Below are positions 25,111-33,279 of a DNA stretch of 64,000 bases, piece after piece. Under the pieces are notes generated by a model. That model was not told where the DNA came from, did no database searches, and worked only from the letters and a program-made list of their open reading frames with translations. Source of the stretch: Nibrella viscosa (lineage in GTDB: Bacteria > Bacteroidota > Bacteroidia > Cytophagales > Spirosomataceae); the NCBI RefSeq assembly GCF_039541875.1, contig NZ_BAABHB010000015.1, forward strand, positions 1 to 64,000, written 5' to 3'. A program made the position numbers and the translations under genes. Numbering within the stretch: position 1 is the stretch's first letter; each line of letters opens with the position of its first letter.

Positions 25111-26559
25111 CTACTGCCACCCACCCCCAAGTGACCGGTATAAATCAATCAGCGAGTTGTACTGGGCCTGCCGGGTCCGGATGAAGCCTAACTCGGCGTT
25201 CAGTACGCTGCGCTGGGCGGTAATCACCTCCAGGTAGGAGGCATACCCGCTGCGAAACAGATCGTTGGAGATAGAAACAGCCCGCTCCAGCGCGTCAACT
25301 TCTTTCGCCTGAATGTCGGCTACCTGGCGATAATTATCAATGCCTTTCAGGTTGGTCACTACTTCGCTAAAGCCGGTCTGGATACGTTGCTGGTACCGGT
25401 ACAAGGCTTCGCGACTCTGGGCGACCGAATAGTTATAATTAGCTCTGAGCGGTCGGCGGTTAAAAACCGGGGCTGCCAGGCCTCCCAGCACCCCCGCAGC
25501 CAGCGAAGCCGGATCAAACAGGGTAGTGGCTCTGAACGAATTCAGACCAACATACGGCGTTAAGGTCAGCGACGGTAGAAACTGGAGCCGGGCTACTTCC
25601 ACATCAATATGCGCAGCTTCCAGTTCCAGCTCAGCCTGCCGGATGTCGGGCCGGCGACGCAGCATCTGCGCCGGAATACCAGCGGCCACGGTGGCGGGTA
25701 GCTCCTGGTCGTTTATCGTTTTGCTTCTCGGAATTGGCTGGGGGTAACGTCCCAGCAGCCGGTTCAACTGATTTTCGGTCTCCACAATCTGTTGCTGCAC
25801 CTGTATCTCCAGACTGCGTGTTCCCAGCAACTGCGCCAAAAACTGCTGTACGGCCAGTTCGGTTACCCGCCCGGCCGCTTTCTGTACATCCACCAGTTGC
25901 ACCGCTCGTTCCTGTAACGCAATATTCTGGCGAATGATATTCAGCTCGCTATCCAGCGCGATCAGGCCGTAATACAGCCTGGCCACTTCGGCAACCAGCG
26001 ATGTTTTGACCAGATGACGCCCCTGCTCAGACGCCAGAAACCGCACAAAGGCCGCTTTTCGCCGGTTCTTCAGCTTGCCCCAGATGTCAATTTCCCAGGA
26101 GCTCCTCAGCCCCAGAAAGAAATCAGGCGTGGGGTTGGGAATACGCCGGTCGGTACCAATGTTATCCGACAAATTGGTGTCGTAATTACCAACGCCATTC
26201 ATGGTGTACTTGCCAAACCTCTCTACGCCGGCCGAGCCGGCAGCATTCACCGCAGGCAGTAAGGCGGCCCGGTTTACGTCAAAAGTGGCGCGGGCCATCT
26301 CGATGCGCTGCGTGGCAATCCGCACATCCAGGTTATTGGCCAGGGCGGTATCAATCAGTCGCTCCAGGTCGGCGTCGGAGAAGAACGCTTTCCAGGTAAG
26401 GTCACCGACACTGGTCGAGTCTGCACTCCCGATAAACGAAACCGGGTGTGCGGGTGCTTTGGGCCGTTGCGTAGGCGCATAGACCTGACAACTGCTCAGG
26501 AGCAGCAGAAAAAGAAACGCATAGACAGAACGATATTTATTTGCTGACAGTAGCACCAT
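25111..26559 (-). CDS. RND efflux outer-membrane factor (NodT/OprM family) lipoprotein
   Basis: 482 residues, outer-membrane channel of a tripartite efflux pump. The N-terminus MVLLSANKYRSVYAFLFLLLLSSC has a lipobox with Cys24. Two OEP repeats are visible: the first around WKAFFSDADLERLIDTALANNLDVRIATQRIEMA, the second around EIDIWGKLKNRRK ... RPDIRQAELELEAAHIDVEVARLQFLP. It overlaps the pump gene by 23 bases, so they are translationally coupled and co-transcribed. I chose ATG 26559 because the signal begins there; a longer frame would extend far into the pump gene. Confidence 0.92.
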   Translation of the reverse strand: MVLLSANKYRSVYAFLFLLLLSSCQVYAPTQRPKAPAHPVSFIGSADSTSVGDLTWKAFFSDADLERLIDTALANNLDVRIATQRIEMARATFDVNRAALLPAVNAAGSAGVERFGKYTMNGVGNYDTNLSDNIGTDRRIPNPTPDFFLGLRSSWEIDIWGKLKNRRKAAFVRFLASEQGRHLVKTSLVAEVARLYYGLIALDSELNIIRQNIALQERAVQLVDVQKAAGRVTELAVQQFLAQLLGTRSLEIQVQQQIVETENQLNRLLGRYPQPIPRSKTINDQELPATVAAGIPAQMLRRRPDIRQAELELEAAHIDVEVARLQFLPSLTLTPYVGLNSFRATTLFDPASLAAGVLGGLAAPVFNRRPLRANYNYSVAQSREALYRYQQRIQTGFSEVVTNLKGIDNYRQVADIQAKEVDALERAVSISNDLFRSGYASYLEVITAQRSVLNAELGFIRTRQAQYNSLIDLYRSLGGGWQ

Positions 26560-29500
26560 TAACGTGATTTTGGGTGAATACAGGAACCTGATCTGACTCC
26601 GCGTCTTGCGGGTGTTTCGGCTTAAACCGCTCAGCCAGTTTGGCGAACAGCACATACAGGCCGGGAATCAGGAAGAGCCCGAAAACTGTGCCGATAAACA
26701 TACCGCCGGCGGCTGCCGTACCAATGGAGCGGTTGCCTAACGCACCGGCTCCCGACGCAATACACAGCGGAATCAGACCGGCAATAAAAGCAAAGGACGT
26801 CATCAGAATCGGGCGCAATCGCGCCAGGGCACCTTCCAGGGCTGCTTTTACGATGGGCAGGCCCTCCTTCTGCCGCTGATTGGCAAACTCGACAATCAGA
26901 ATGGCGTTTTTACCCAGCAGACCAATGAGCATGACCAGGGCTACCTGCGCATAGATGTTGTTTTGCAGACCCGCCAGTTGCAGGCATAGGAACGAGCCGA
27001 ACACGCCGGCCGGCAGCGACAGCAGCACCGACAGCGGCAGGAAAAGACTCTCGTACTGCGCTACCAGCAGCAGATACACGAATACCAGACAGATAATGAA
27101 GATGTACATCGCCTGGTCACCCGAGGCAATTTCCTCGCGGGTCATACCGGTCCACTCGTAGGTATAGCCGCGCGGCAGTTTTTCTTTTGCCACTTCCTGC
27201 ACGGCCTTGATGGCATCCCCGCTACTGTAGCCGGGTTTGGGCTCCCCGGTAATCATAGCTGAAGTAAACATATTGTACCGCGTAAGCTGCTCGGGACCGT
27301 AGACCCGCTCCAACCGGATAAAGTTCGATAAGGGGACCATTTCACCCGCTTCATTCTTGACGTGTAGCTTGAGTACATCTTCCGGCTTGGCCCGATAACT
27401 GGGCGGAGCCTGCACCATCACTTTATACAGCTGATTGAAACGAATGAAATTAGACGCGTAAAAACTGCCCATCAGCGTTTGCAGGGTATTCATGACCGTT
27501 TCAATAGATACCCCTTTCTGCGCAGCTTTATCCTGATCCACATGCAGCAGATACTGCGGAAAGCTGGGGTCAAAGCTGGTGAAGGCGTTGTTGATTTCGG
27601 GACGCTGATTAAGCGCTTCAATAAAGCCTTTTGTCACAGTGGCGGTCTTTTGCAAATCGCCATCTACGGTGCGGTCCTGAATGCGCAGTTCAAACCCGCT
27701 GGCGTTACCAAACCCAGGTACCGTAGGCGGTGAAAAGTACTGAATGCTGGCGTCGGTAATGTGTTTGGTTTTTCCCTGGAGTTCGGCAATAACATCATCG
27801 ACCGAAGCAGTCCGTTCGTCCCAGTTCTTCAGGTTCACCATCCCCATACCATACGAGGCACCCGCACCATCGGTCATCAGGCTTAAGCCCGCCAGCGTCG
27901 ACACGTTTTCCACCGCTTCCATCTTGGACGCTACCTCCTGCACCTGATCCATGACTTTTTCGGTCCGCTCGACCGTAGCGCCTGAGGGGGTGGTGACGTT
28001 GACATAAATCATCCCCTGGTCTTCCGTCGGAATAAAGCCGGTTGGGAGAATGGTACTGATACCCCAGGTTCCGATAACAAACAAGGCCAGGACGCTCAGC
28101 GTCACCGTCCGGCGGTTTATGAAAGGCCGCAACGCACCCCGGTACTTGTTGGCCAATGAGTCGTACGCCTGATTAAAACGGGTGAAGAAACGGCTTGACA
28201 GACCCTTCTGCTCCCCGTGCATCGGCCTGAGCAACAGAGCACATAGGGCGGGCGTCAGCGTCACCGCATTAATACCCGAAATGACAATGGATATAGCCAG
28301 AGTCAGCGAGAACTGCCGGTAGAAGATACCCACCGGCCCCGACAGAAATGCTACGGGTATAAACACCGCCGACATCACCAGCGTAATGGCGACGATGGCC
28401 CCGCTGATTTCGTTCATGGCCGCAAACGTAGCCGCCCGGGCAGATAAATGCTTTTCATGCATCTTGGCGTGTACAGCCTCGACCACCACAATGGCGTTAT
28501 CGACCACGATACCAATGGCCAATACCAGCGCGAACAGCGTAAGCAGGTTAACGGAGAACCCAATCACACCCATCAGCGCAAACGTACCCACCAGAGCTAC
28601 CGGTACGGCCAGGGCACAAATCAGCGTAGCCCGCCAATCCTGCAGGAAGAGGAACACCACGATGAATACCAGAATGAAGGCTTCAAACAGGGTGCGTACT
28701 ACCTCGTGAATGGATGCGTCCAGGAACCGCGACACATCGTAAGCGAAATTATAGTTCATGCCGGGCGGGAAGGTTGTCTCCTTTAACTCGGCCATGCGTT
28801 GCTTTACATTGGCAATAACCTCCCGCGCATTGGAGCCCGGACGTTGCTTGAGCATGATAGCAGCCGACGGACGCCCGTCGGTCTTGGAAAGCACGTTATA
28901 GTCCTGCGAGCCGAACTCAACATCGGCAATATCCTTCAGACGCAGAATGGAGCCATCGGCGTTTGTGCGAATAACCAGGTTCTCGTATTGGTCTTTATCG
29001 ATGAACTTACCGGTGTAGCGCAAGACGTATTGCAACTCCTGCGGGTCCCGGTCGGCGCTCTCGCCGACTTTACCCGGAGCGGCTTCTACGTTCTGTTTCC
29101 GGATTGCGGCAATCACCTCGTCGGTTGAAACCTCATAACCCGTCATCAGGTCCGGTTTTAGCCACACCCGCATCGAATATTCCCGCGAACCCATAATCTG
29201 GGCAAAGCCCACTCCATCAATCCGCCGGAGTTCCTTCAGGATATTGATGTCGGCAAAGTTGTAGATGAATTTCTCGTCGATGGTCGGGTCGTCGCTGACC
29301 AGGTTGAGGTAGAGCAGCATACTGTTTACCTCTTTCTCTGTAGTCACCCCGGCTTTGATTACCTCCTCCGGAAGCTCATCAAGTACCGTAGTAACCCGGT
29401 TCTGCACGTTAACGGCCGCCAGATCGGGGTCGGTGCCTACCTTAAAGGAGATTTGAACAAGGGTGGTGCCGTCGTTGCCCGATACCGAGGTCATGTACGT

Positions 29501-29725
29501 CATGCCCGGCACTCCGTTGATGGCTCTTTCCAGGGGTAACGCCACGGCTTTGGCTCCAACCTCGGCGTTGGCGCCGGTATAAGAAGCCGTAACGACCACC
29601 GAAGGCGGTACAATATCAGGGAATTGCGTTACGGGTAAATTCATGAGCGACACGATGCCCAGCAGCGTAATCATCACCGAGATGACGGCCGAGAGCAACG
29701 GTCTTTTGATGAATGTATTAAACAT
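26537..29725 (-). CDS. RND multidrug efflux transporter, HAE1 (AcrB-like) family
   Basis: 1062 residues, inner-membrane proton-driven pump with 12 membrane segments and two large periplasmic loops. The N-terminus MFNTFIKRPLLSAVISV and LPVTQFPDIVPP are characteristic. TM10 retains the relay Lys (GLLGKNAILIVEFA). The TM4 relay reads GIVVDNAIVVVEA, so the first Asp (AcrB 407) is present but the second (408) is Asn, confirmed from the codon. The adaptor gene precedes it by 157 bases and the outer-membrane gene overlaps its end. I chose the ATG at 29725; an upstream in-frame start adds 23 residues unlike the family. Probable substrates are drugs or amphiphiles. Confidence 0.94.
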   Translation of the reverse strand: MFNTFIKRPLLSAVISVMITLLGIVSLMNLPVTQFPDIVPPSVVVTASYTGANAEVGAKAVALPLERAINGVPGMTYMTSVSGNDGTTLVQISFKVGTDPDLAAVNVQNRVTTVLDELPEEVIKAGVTTEKEVNSMLLYLNLVSDDPTIDEKFIYNFADINILKELRRIDGVGFAQIMGSREYSMRVWLKPDLMTGYEVSTDEVIAAIRKQNVEAAPGKVGESADRDPQELQYVLRYTGKFIDKDQYENLVIRTNADGSILRLKDIADVEFGSQDYNVLSKTDGRPSAAIMLKQRPGSNAREVIANVKQRMAELKETTFPPGMNYNFAYDVSRFLDASIHEVVRTLFEAFILVFIVVFLFLQDWRATLICALAVPVALVGTFALMGVIGFSVNLLTLFALVLAIGIVVDNAIVVVEAVHAKMHEKHLSARAATFAAMNEISGAIVAITLVMSAVFIPVAFLSGPVGIFYRQFSLTLAISIVISGINAVTLTPALCALLLRPMHGEQKGLSSRFFTRFNQAYDSLANKYRGALRPFINRRTVTLSVLALFVIGTWGISTILPTGFIPTEDQGMIYVNVTTPSGATVERTEKVMDQVQEVASKMEAVENVSTLAGLSLMTDGAGASYGMGMVNLKNWDERTASVDDVIAELQGKTKHITDASIQYFSPPTVPGFGNASGFELRIQDRTVDGDLQKTATVTKGFIEALNQRPEINNAFTSFDPSFPQYLLHVDQDKAAQKGVSIETVMNTLQTLMGSFYASNFIRFNQLYKVMVQAPPSYRAKPEDVLKLHVKNEAGEMVPLSNFIRLERVYGPEQLTRYNMFTSAMITGEPKPGYSSGDAIKAVQEVAKEKLPRGYTYEWTGMTREEIASGDQAMYIFIICLVFVYLLLVAQYESLFLPLSVLLSLPAGVFGSFLCLQLAGLQNNIYAQVALVMLIGLLGKNAILIVEFANQRQKEGLPIVKAALEGALARLRPILMTSFAFIAGLIPLCIASGAGALGNRSIGTAAAGGMFIGTVFGLFLIPGLYVLFAKLAERFKPKHPQDAESDQVPVFTQNHVNGATVSK

Positions 29726-29882
29726 AAATACGATTTGGGATGTGGGAACGGTACGCCGTCGCGGGTCGGATTTTGGATTTGCTGTAGCAAGCATACTGAG
29801 CGCTGCTTTTCCAAAACCTGATTCCTAGTCTTGAGAGAGAGAGATAAGCCTTACTTACTCACTCATTCACTTTTTTGCTCTT

Positions 29883-31019
29883 TCACTCTTTCGCCGAAGC
29901 AACCAGCGCCGGAATGCTATCGGACGGAACAGGCTTGGGAACAATCTGCATACCTTCGCGAATGCCTTGAATTCCTTCGTAGACGATTCGCTCGCCCGGC
30001 TTTAACCCAGATTTCACCAGGTAAAATTTGTTGTGCCGGCCACTCGGAACAAAGCTTCTCATTTTAACTTTGTTGGAGTCGCCAACCACAAAGACATAGT
30101 TCTTGTCCTGAATCTCAAAAACGGCTTTTTGCGGCACCAGCAGCGCATTCTCTACCTCATTGGTCAGGCGGATACGGCCGGTAGCGCCGTGTTTGAGCAG
30201 CCGATCGGGATTGGGAAAGCGGGCGCGGAACGCCAGTGTACCGGAGTTCTCCTCAAACATGCTTTCCATGGTTTCAATTTTACCCTTATGCGCATAAGGG
30301 GTGTTATCGGCCAGTCGCAGGTCTACCTGGTTATTCCAGCCCGAGGGCCCCTGCCGTTTTTTGATGTATTCGAGGTATTCTTTTTCCGATACGTGGAAGT
30401 ACACGTAGACTTCTTTAATGTCGGAAATAGTTGTCAGCAGCGCACCTTCGTCAATCAGGCTACCGCGTTTGAAGGGAATACGATTGATAACACCATTGAA
30501 CGGAGCCCGGATGCTGGCCTGAGCCAGTCGTAAGGAAGCATTGGCTTTAGCCGACTCGGCTTCCTCAATGGCTGCTTTGGCGGCATCCAGTTTCGCCTTT
30601 ACTACTTTCAGTTCCGACGGGGAGATTACGTTGTTGTTTACCAGCAACCGAACCCGCTCCAGTTGCACCTCGGCTGCTTTAGCACCCGCGGTTGCACTTT
30701 TCAGCGCAGCATTCGCCCGGGAAACGGCCATCTGGTATTCGGCCGGGTTAAGCTGGAAAAGCAGTTGACCTTTGCGGACGACCTGCCCTTCATCGACAAG
30801 AATTTTATCGAGAAAGCCCGATACGCGGGCGCGGAGTTCTACGTTCCGGACAGCCTCTAAATCCCCGACGTATTCCCGTTCGAGAGTAGTTGACTGGGTA
30901 GTAAGCCGAACGACAGGTAATATCCGTTCTTGAGTTTGTGTTTCTTTTTTTCCTTTGGCCGAACAGCCAATCAGGAGAGTTCCTATAATCAGCAACGGTA
31001 TGACTGAATGCGTTTTCAT
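29883..31019 (-). CDS. RND periplasmic adaptor (membrane fusion protein) lipoprotein
   Basis: 378 residues, bridges the pump and the outer-membrane channel. Lipobox LLIGC with Cys19. Domains: split lipoyl halves (LRARVSGFLDKILVDEGQVVRKGQLLFQL and SIRAPFNGVINRIPFKRGSLI), a long alpha-hairpin between them (residues about 90-165), a beta-barrel (DIKEVYVYFHVSEKEYL) and a C-terminal membrane-proximal domain. It is the first gene of the efflux set; the pump and outer-membrane factor follow on the same strand. No regulator gene is adjacent. Confidence 0.94.
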   Translation of the reverse strand: MKTHSVIPLLIIGTLLIGCSAKGKKETQTQERILPVVRLTTQSTTLEREYVGDLEAVRNVELRARVSGFLDKILVDEGQVVRKGQLLFQLNPAEYQMAVSRANAALKSATAGAKAAEVQLERVRLLVNNNVISPSELKVVKAKLDAAKAAIEEAESAKANASLRLAQASIRAPFNGVINRIPFKRGSLIDEGALLTTISDIKEVYVYFHVSEKEYLEYIKKRQGPSGWNNQVDLRLADNTPYAHKGKIETMESMFEENSGTLAFRARFPNPDRLLKHGATGRIRLTNEVENALLVPQKAVFEIQDKNYVFVVGDSNKVKMRSFVPSGRHNKFYLVKSGLKPGERIVYEGIQGIREGMQIVPKPVPSDSIPALVASAKE

Positions 31020-31245
31020 AAAGGGTATCTGGTTGAATAAGTAATGATTTGTACCATTGGTGGGTAATATGGAGGGTGTTGTATTGGGTAAGCCCTACAA
31101 CAGCTAATCTGAAGGAATAGCCATAACCTGTTGGTGTTTCTGACGAGCCGGCATTAAAGCCAGCCTTTCAGGAGATAGGTTATATGCTGAATGTAGATTA
31201 ATTACAAATAACCGGCGTTTGAATTAGTAGCAGCTTAGAACTAGA

Positions 31246-31677
31246 TTAGTATCTCATTAGAAAAATTCTAATCAAGGGCCGCTCTGTTACTAAAAGTTGG
31301 GGAGGAGGGGAGTCTGGTGGAATACACCAGAAAGACCGGTTGCAAAAGTACGTAACCGAGCCCTGGGTTTGGTGACCAATCCAGCGCCTGAAATCGTTTT
31401 CATTCATGTCCAGGAAGCCGGATAAGACATGTTGGGATTCGGCGGATTCGGATTGACCTTCAATTGACTCATCAGTCTGCAGGTTAACCTGCGAAACCAG
31501 CACCATTTTGCGCCGGATGGGCGGACGCTGGCGCTTCTTTTTGTAAATATCCGGGGTGTACGTCTGAATGGTTAGCTTGTTGATGTGGTTGGGTGATTCA
31601 GGCACCGCATAGGGGGCACTGAAAGCGGAATAACACGCTAACAGCAAGAGAACTGTTATATGAATAACACCTTTCAT
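31246..31677 (-). CDS. Small secreted protein of unknown function
   Basis: 143 residues, no family recognised. MKGVIHITVLLLLACYSAFSAPYA is a signal peptide; it could be type I (cleavage near FSA-PYA) or a lipoprotein signal ending at Cys15. The mature part is polar, with a basic stretch (YKKKRQRPPIRRK) and a Cys-Asn-Arg-Ser-Phe-Trp-Cys segment whose two cysteines may form a disulfide. A GGGAAAG box lies directly before the ATG. It lies between bioB and the efflux set and could share their strand but not clearly their transcript. Low-complexity homology makes the call tentative, though signal and codon pattern look real. Confidence 0.55.
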   Translation of the reverse strand: MKGVIHITVLLLLACYSAFSAPYAVPESPNHINKLTIQTYTPDIYKKKRQRPPIRRKMVLVSQVNLQTDESIEGQSESAESQHVLSGFLDMNENDFRRWIGHQTQGSVTYFCNRSFWCIPPDSPPPQLLVTERPLIRIFLMRY

Positions 31678-31844
31678 CTTTCCCTTTTTTAGGTGGAGAA
31701 ACCCGCCTGCCTCTTCAGGATAAATAGTATTTTATCTTGAAGTTAATTAGAGATTTTCTAATAATTGACAGAGAAAGTGGCTTTTTTGACGTTACCTACT
31801 CATTTTAACCAAATAATTCTGATAAAAGTTGGAATATTTTTATT

Positions 31845-31928
31845 TGCCCAACAGCCGGAATTCATTCCGGCTGTTGGGCACCCTGCCTTATGTATTAGCT
31901 ATAACAGCCGGAATGTAATTCCGGGGTA
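31845..31928. repeat. GGAATnnATTCC hairpin repeat downstream of bioB
   Basis: A 36-base palindrome (17-base arms 31845-31861 and 31864-31880 around TC) is followed at 31907-31928 by a copy of CCGGAATGTAATTCCGG plus GGTAC. The second unit matches the repeat at 50931-50987 in sequence, so the window has two loci of the same family. There is no T-run on either strand. Confidence 0.75.
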
Positions 31929-31935
31929 CGAGGGC

Positions 31936-32937
31936 TTACAACGGTATCTGCTCAAACTTCACCGCTGGTTGACTTTCGTCTTTGAAGGCTTTGCGGGGGC
32001 GGATGTTCAGCGTCTGGAACATTTGCCTGTCCTGGTCTTCTTCCGGGTTTGGCGTGGTCAGCAGCTTGTCGCCGGCGAAGATGGAGTTGGCACCGGCCAG
32101 AAAACACAGGGCCTGTTCCTCTACACTCATCCGCACACGACCGGCCGACAGACGCACCATCGCTTTCGGCATGATAATACGAGCGGTGGCAATCATCCGA
32201 AGCATTTCCCAGACCGATACGCGGGGCTGGTCTTCCAGCGGGGTCCCTTCTACCGGCACCAGCGCATTCACCGGCACCGATTCGGGGTGTTCGGGCAGCG
32301 TCGCCAGCGTATGCAGCATACCGATGCGGTCCTGGTGCGACTCGCCCATGCCGATAATACCGCCGGAGCAAACGGATATGCCGGCCTGACGAACGTTCCC
32401 AAGCGTATCCAGCCGATCGTCGTAGGTACGGGTGGAGATAATGTCGCCGTAGAATTCCTCGCTGGTGTCGAGGTTGTGGTTATAGGCGTACAGACCGGCG
32501 GTCTTCAGCTTCTGGGCCTGCTCATCGGTCAGCATACCGAGCGTGCAGCAGACTTCCATACCCATGGCGTTTACGCCTTTCACCATATCCAGCACCTTGT
32601 CGAAGTCGCGGTTATCGCGAACTTCGCGCCAGGCGGCACCCATACAAAAGCGGGTACTGCCGGCATTTTTGGCGTGTTCGGCTGCGGTCAGCACTTCAGC
32701 TACTTCCATCAGTTTATGCACCTTCACGTTGGTATGGTAGCGGGCGGCCTGCGGGCAGTAGGCGCAGTCTTCGGGGCAGCCGCCGGTCTTGACCGACAGC
32801 AGCGTACAGACCTGCACTTCCTGCGGGTCGTGGTGCTGGCGGTGAATGGTAGCGGCCCGGTAAATCAGGTCCAGAACGGGGGAATTGTATATCTCGGCGA
32901 TTTCGGCGCGGGTCCAGTCAGTACGTAATGTAGTCAT
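31936..32937 (-). CDS. bioB: Biotin synthase
   Basis: 333 residues, cytoplasmic radical SAM enzyme that inserts sulfur into dethiobiotin. The 4Fe-4S cluster motif is GGCPEDCAYCPQ (CxxxCxxC); other family motifs are FCMGAAWREVRDNRDFD, CCTLGMLTDEQA, YNHNLDTSEEFY, SGGIIGMGESHQDR and MVRLSAGRVRMS (the Arg that, with cysteines, holds the 2Fe-2S sulfur donor cluster). Length and order are normal. A textbook promoter lies 40-75 bases upstream. No other bio gene is adjacent. Confidence 0.96.
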   Translation of the reverse strand: MTTLRTDWTRAEIAEIYNSPVLDLIYRAATIHRQHHDPQEVQVCTLLSVKTGGCPEDCAYCPQAARYHTNVKVHKLMEVAEVLTAAEHAKNAGSTRFCMGAAWREVRDNRDFDKVLDMVKGVNAMGMEVCCTLGMLTDEQAQKLKTAGLYAYNHNLDTSEEFYGDIISTRTYDDRLDTLGNVRQAGISVCSGGIIGMGESHQDRIGMLHTLATLPEHPESVPVNALVPVEGTPLEDQPRVSVWEMLRMIATARIIMPKAMVRLSAGRVRMSVEEQALCFLAGANSIFAGDKLLTTPNPEEDQDRQMFQTLNIRPRKAFKDESQPAVKFEQIPL

Positions 32938-32979
32938 GCAATCACAATCTCAGTGTTGAAAACTCTTGTTAAGCGTAGC

Positions 32980-33012
32980 CAAAAATAGGAAGTCTTTGGT
33001 AGGAAGCCAAAA
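32980..33012 (-). promoter_or_regulatory. bioB promoter (-33 TTTTG, -7 TATTTTTG)
   Basis: Minus strand: TTTTG at 33012-33008, exactly 20 bases, then TATTTTTG at 32987-32980. Both elements and the spacing match the Bacteroidota consensus. The expected 5' untranslated region is about 38 bases. Confidence 0.7.
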
Positions 33013-33029
33013 TACCGCTTCACCGGAAC

Positions 33030-33060
33030 AAAAAAGCCCCGGCCTAGTCAGACCGGGACT
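33030..33060 (-). terminator. Intrinsic terminator just upstream of the bioB promoter
   Basis: Ten-base stem AGTCCCGGTC / GGCCGGGGCT (with G-U pairs) and six T on the minus strand. It would stop read-through from upstream or end a small RNA. Confidence 0.7.
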
Positions 33061-33141
33061 TTTGTTCCCCTCACTCAACTCGAAACACAAGAACCACAGA
33101 TATATACGAAAAATTGTTGCGCTTAGATTGGTATCCATAAA

Positions 33142-33173
33142 GAAAATTAGCCCGGCAATGTAGCCGGGCTAAT
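33142..33173 (-). terminator. Terminator of the acyltransferase gene
   Basis: Perfect 11-base stem ATTAGCCCGGC / GCCGGGCTAAT with a six-base loop, followed by TTTTCTTT on the minus strand, about 110 bases after the gene's stop. Confidence 0.8.
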
Positions 33174-33279
33174 CTAACCGTCATCATCTTTAACGCGCAA
33201 GCACAACCGTGCGCTTTCAGATGCTCCTTGCAACAATACATACGTAAAAACCGGCCGGAGCGTTGCGTCGGACAAAAAA

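Larger units (their letters stand above)
32938..33279. other. Intergenic region between bioB and the acyltransferase, with two terminators and a possible small RNA
   Basis: 342 bases with, in minus-strand order: a terminator for the acyltransferase gene (33173-33142), about 80 bases of unassigned sequence, a second terminator (33060-33030), and then the bioB promoter. No ORF is convincing. The space between terminators could hold a short independent transcript, but the only candidate box in it, TATCTGTG, is imperfect. Confidence 0.6.

Noticed and set aside
31765..32928. Long plus-strand open frame of 387 codons
   Set aside because: It is antisense to bioB, whose protein is complete and conserved; its composition (His- and Gly-rich) is typical of an opposite-strand shadow.
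32966..33163. 65-codon plus-strand open frame between bioB and the acyltransferase
   Set aside because: It runs through both terminator hairpins and the bioB promoter and has no protein-like pattern.
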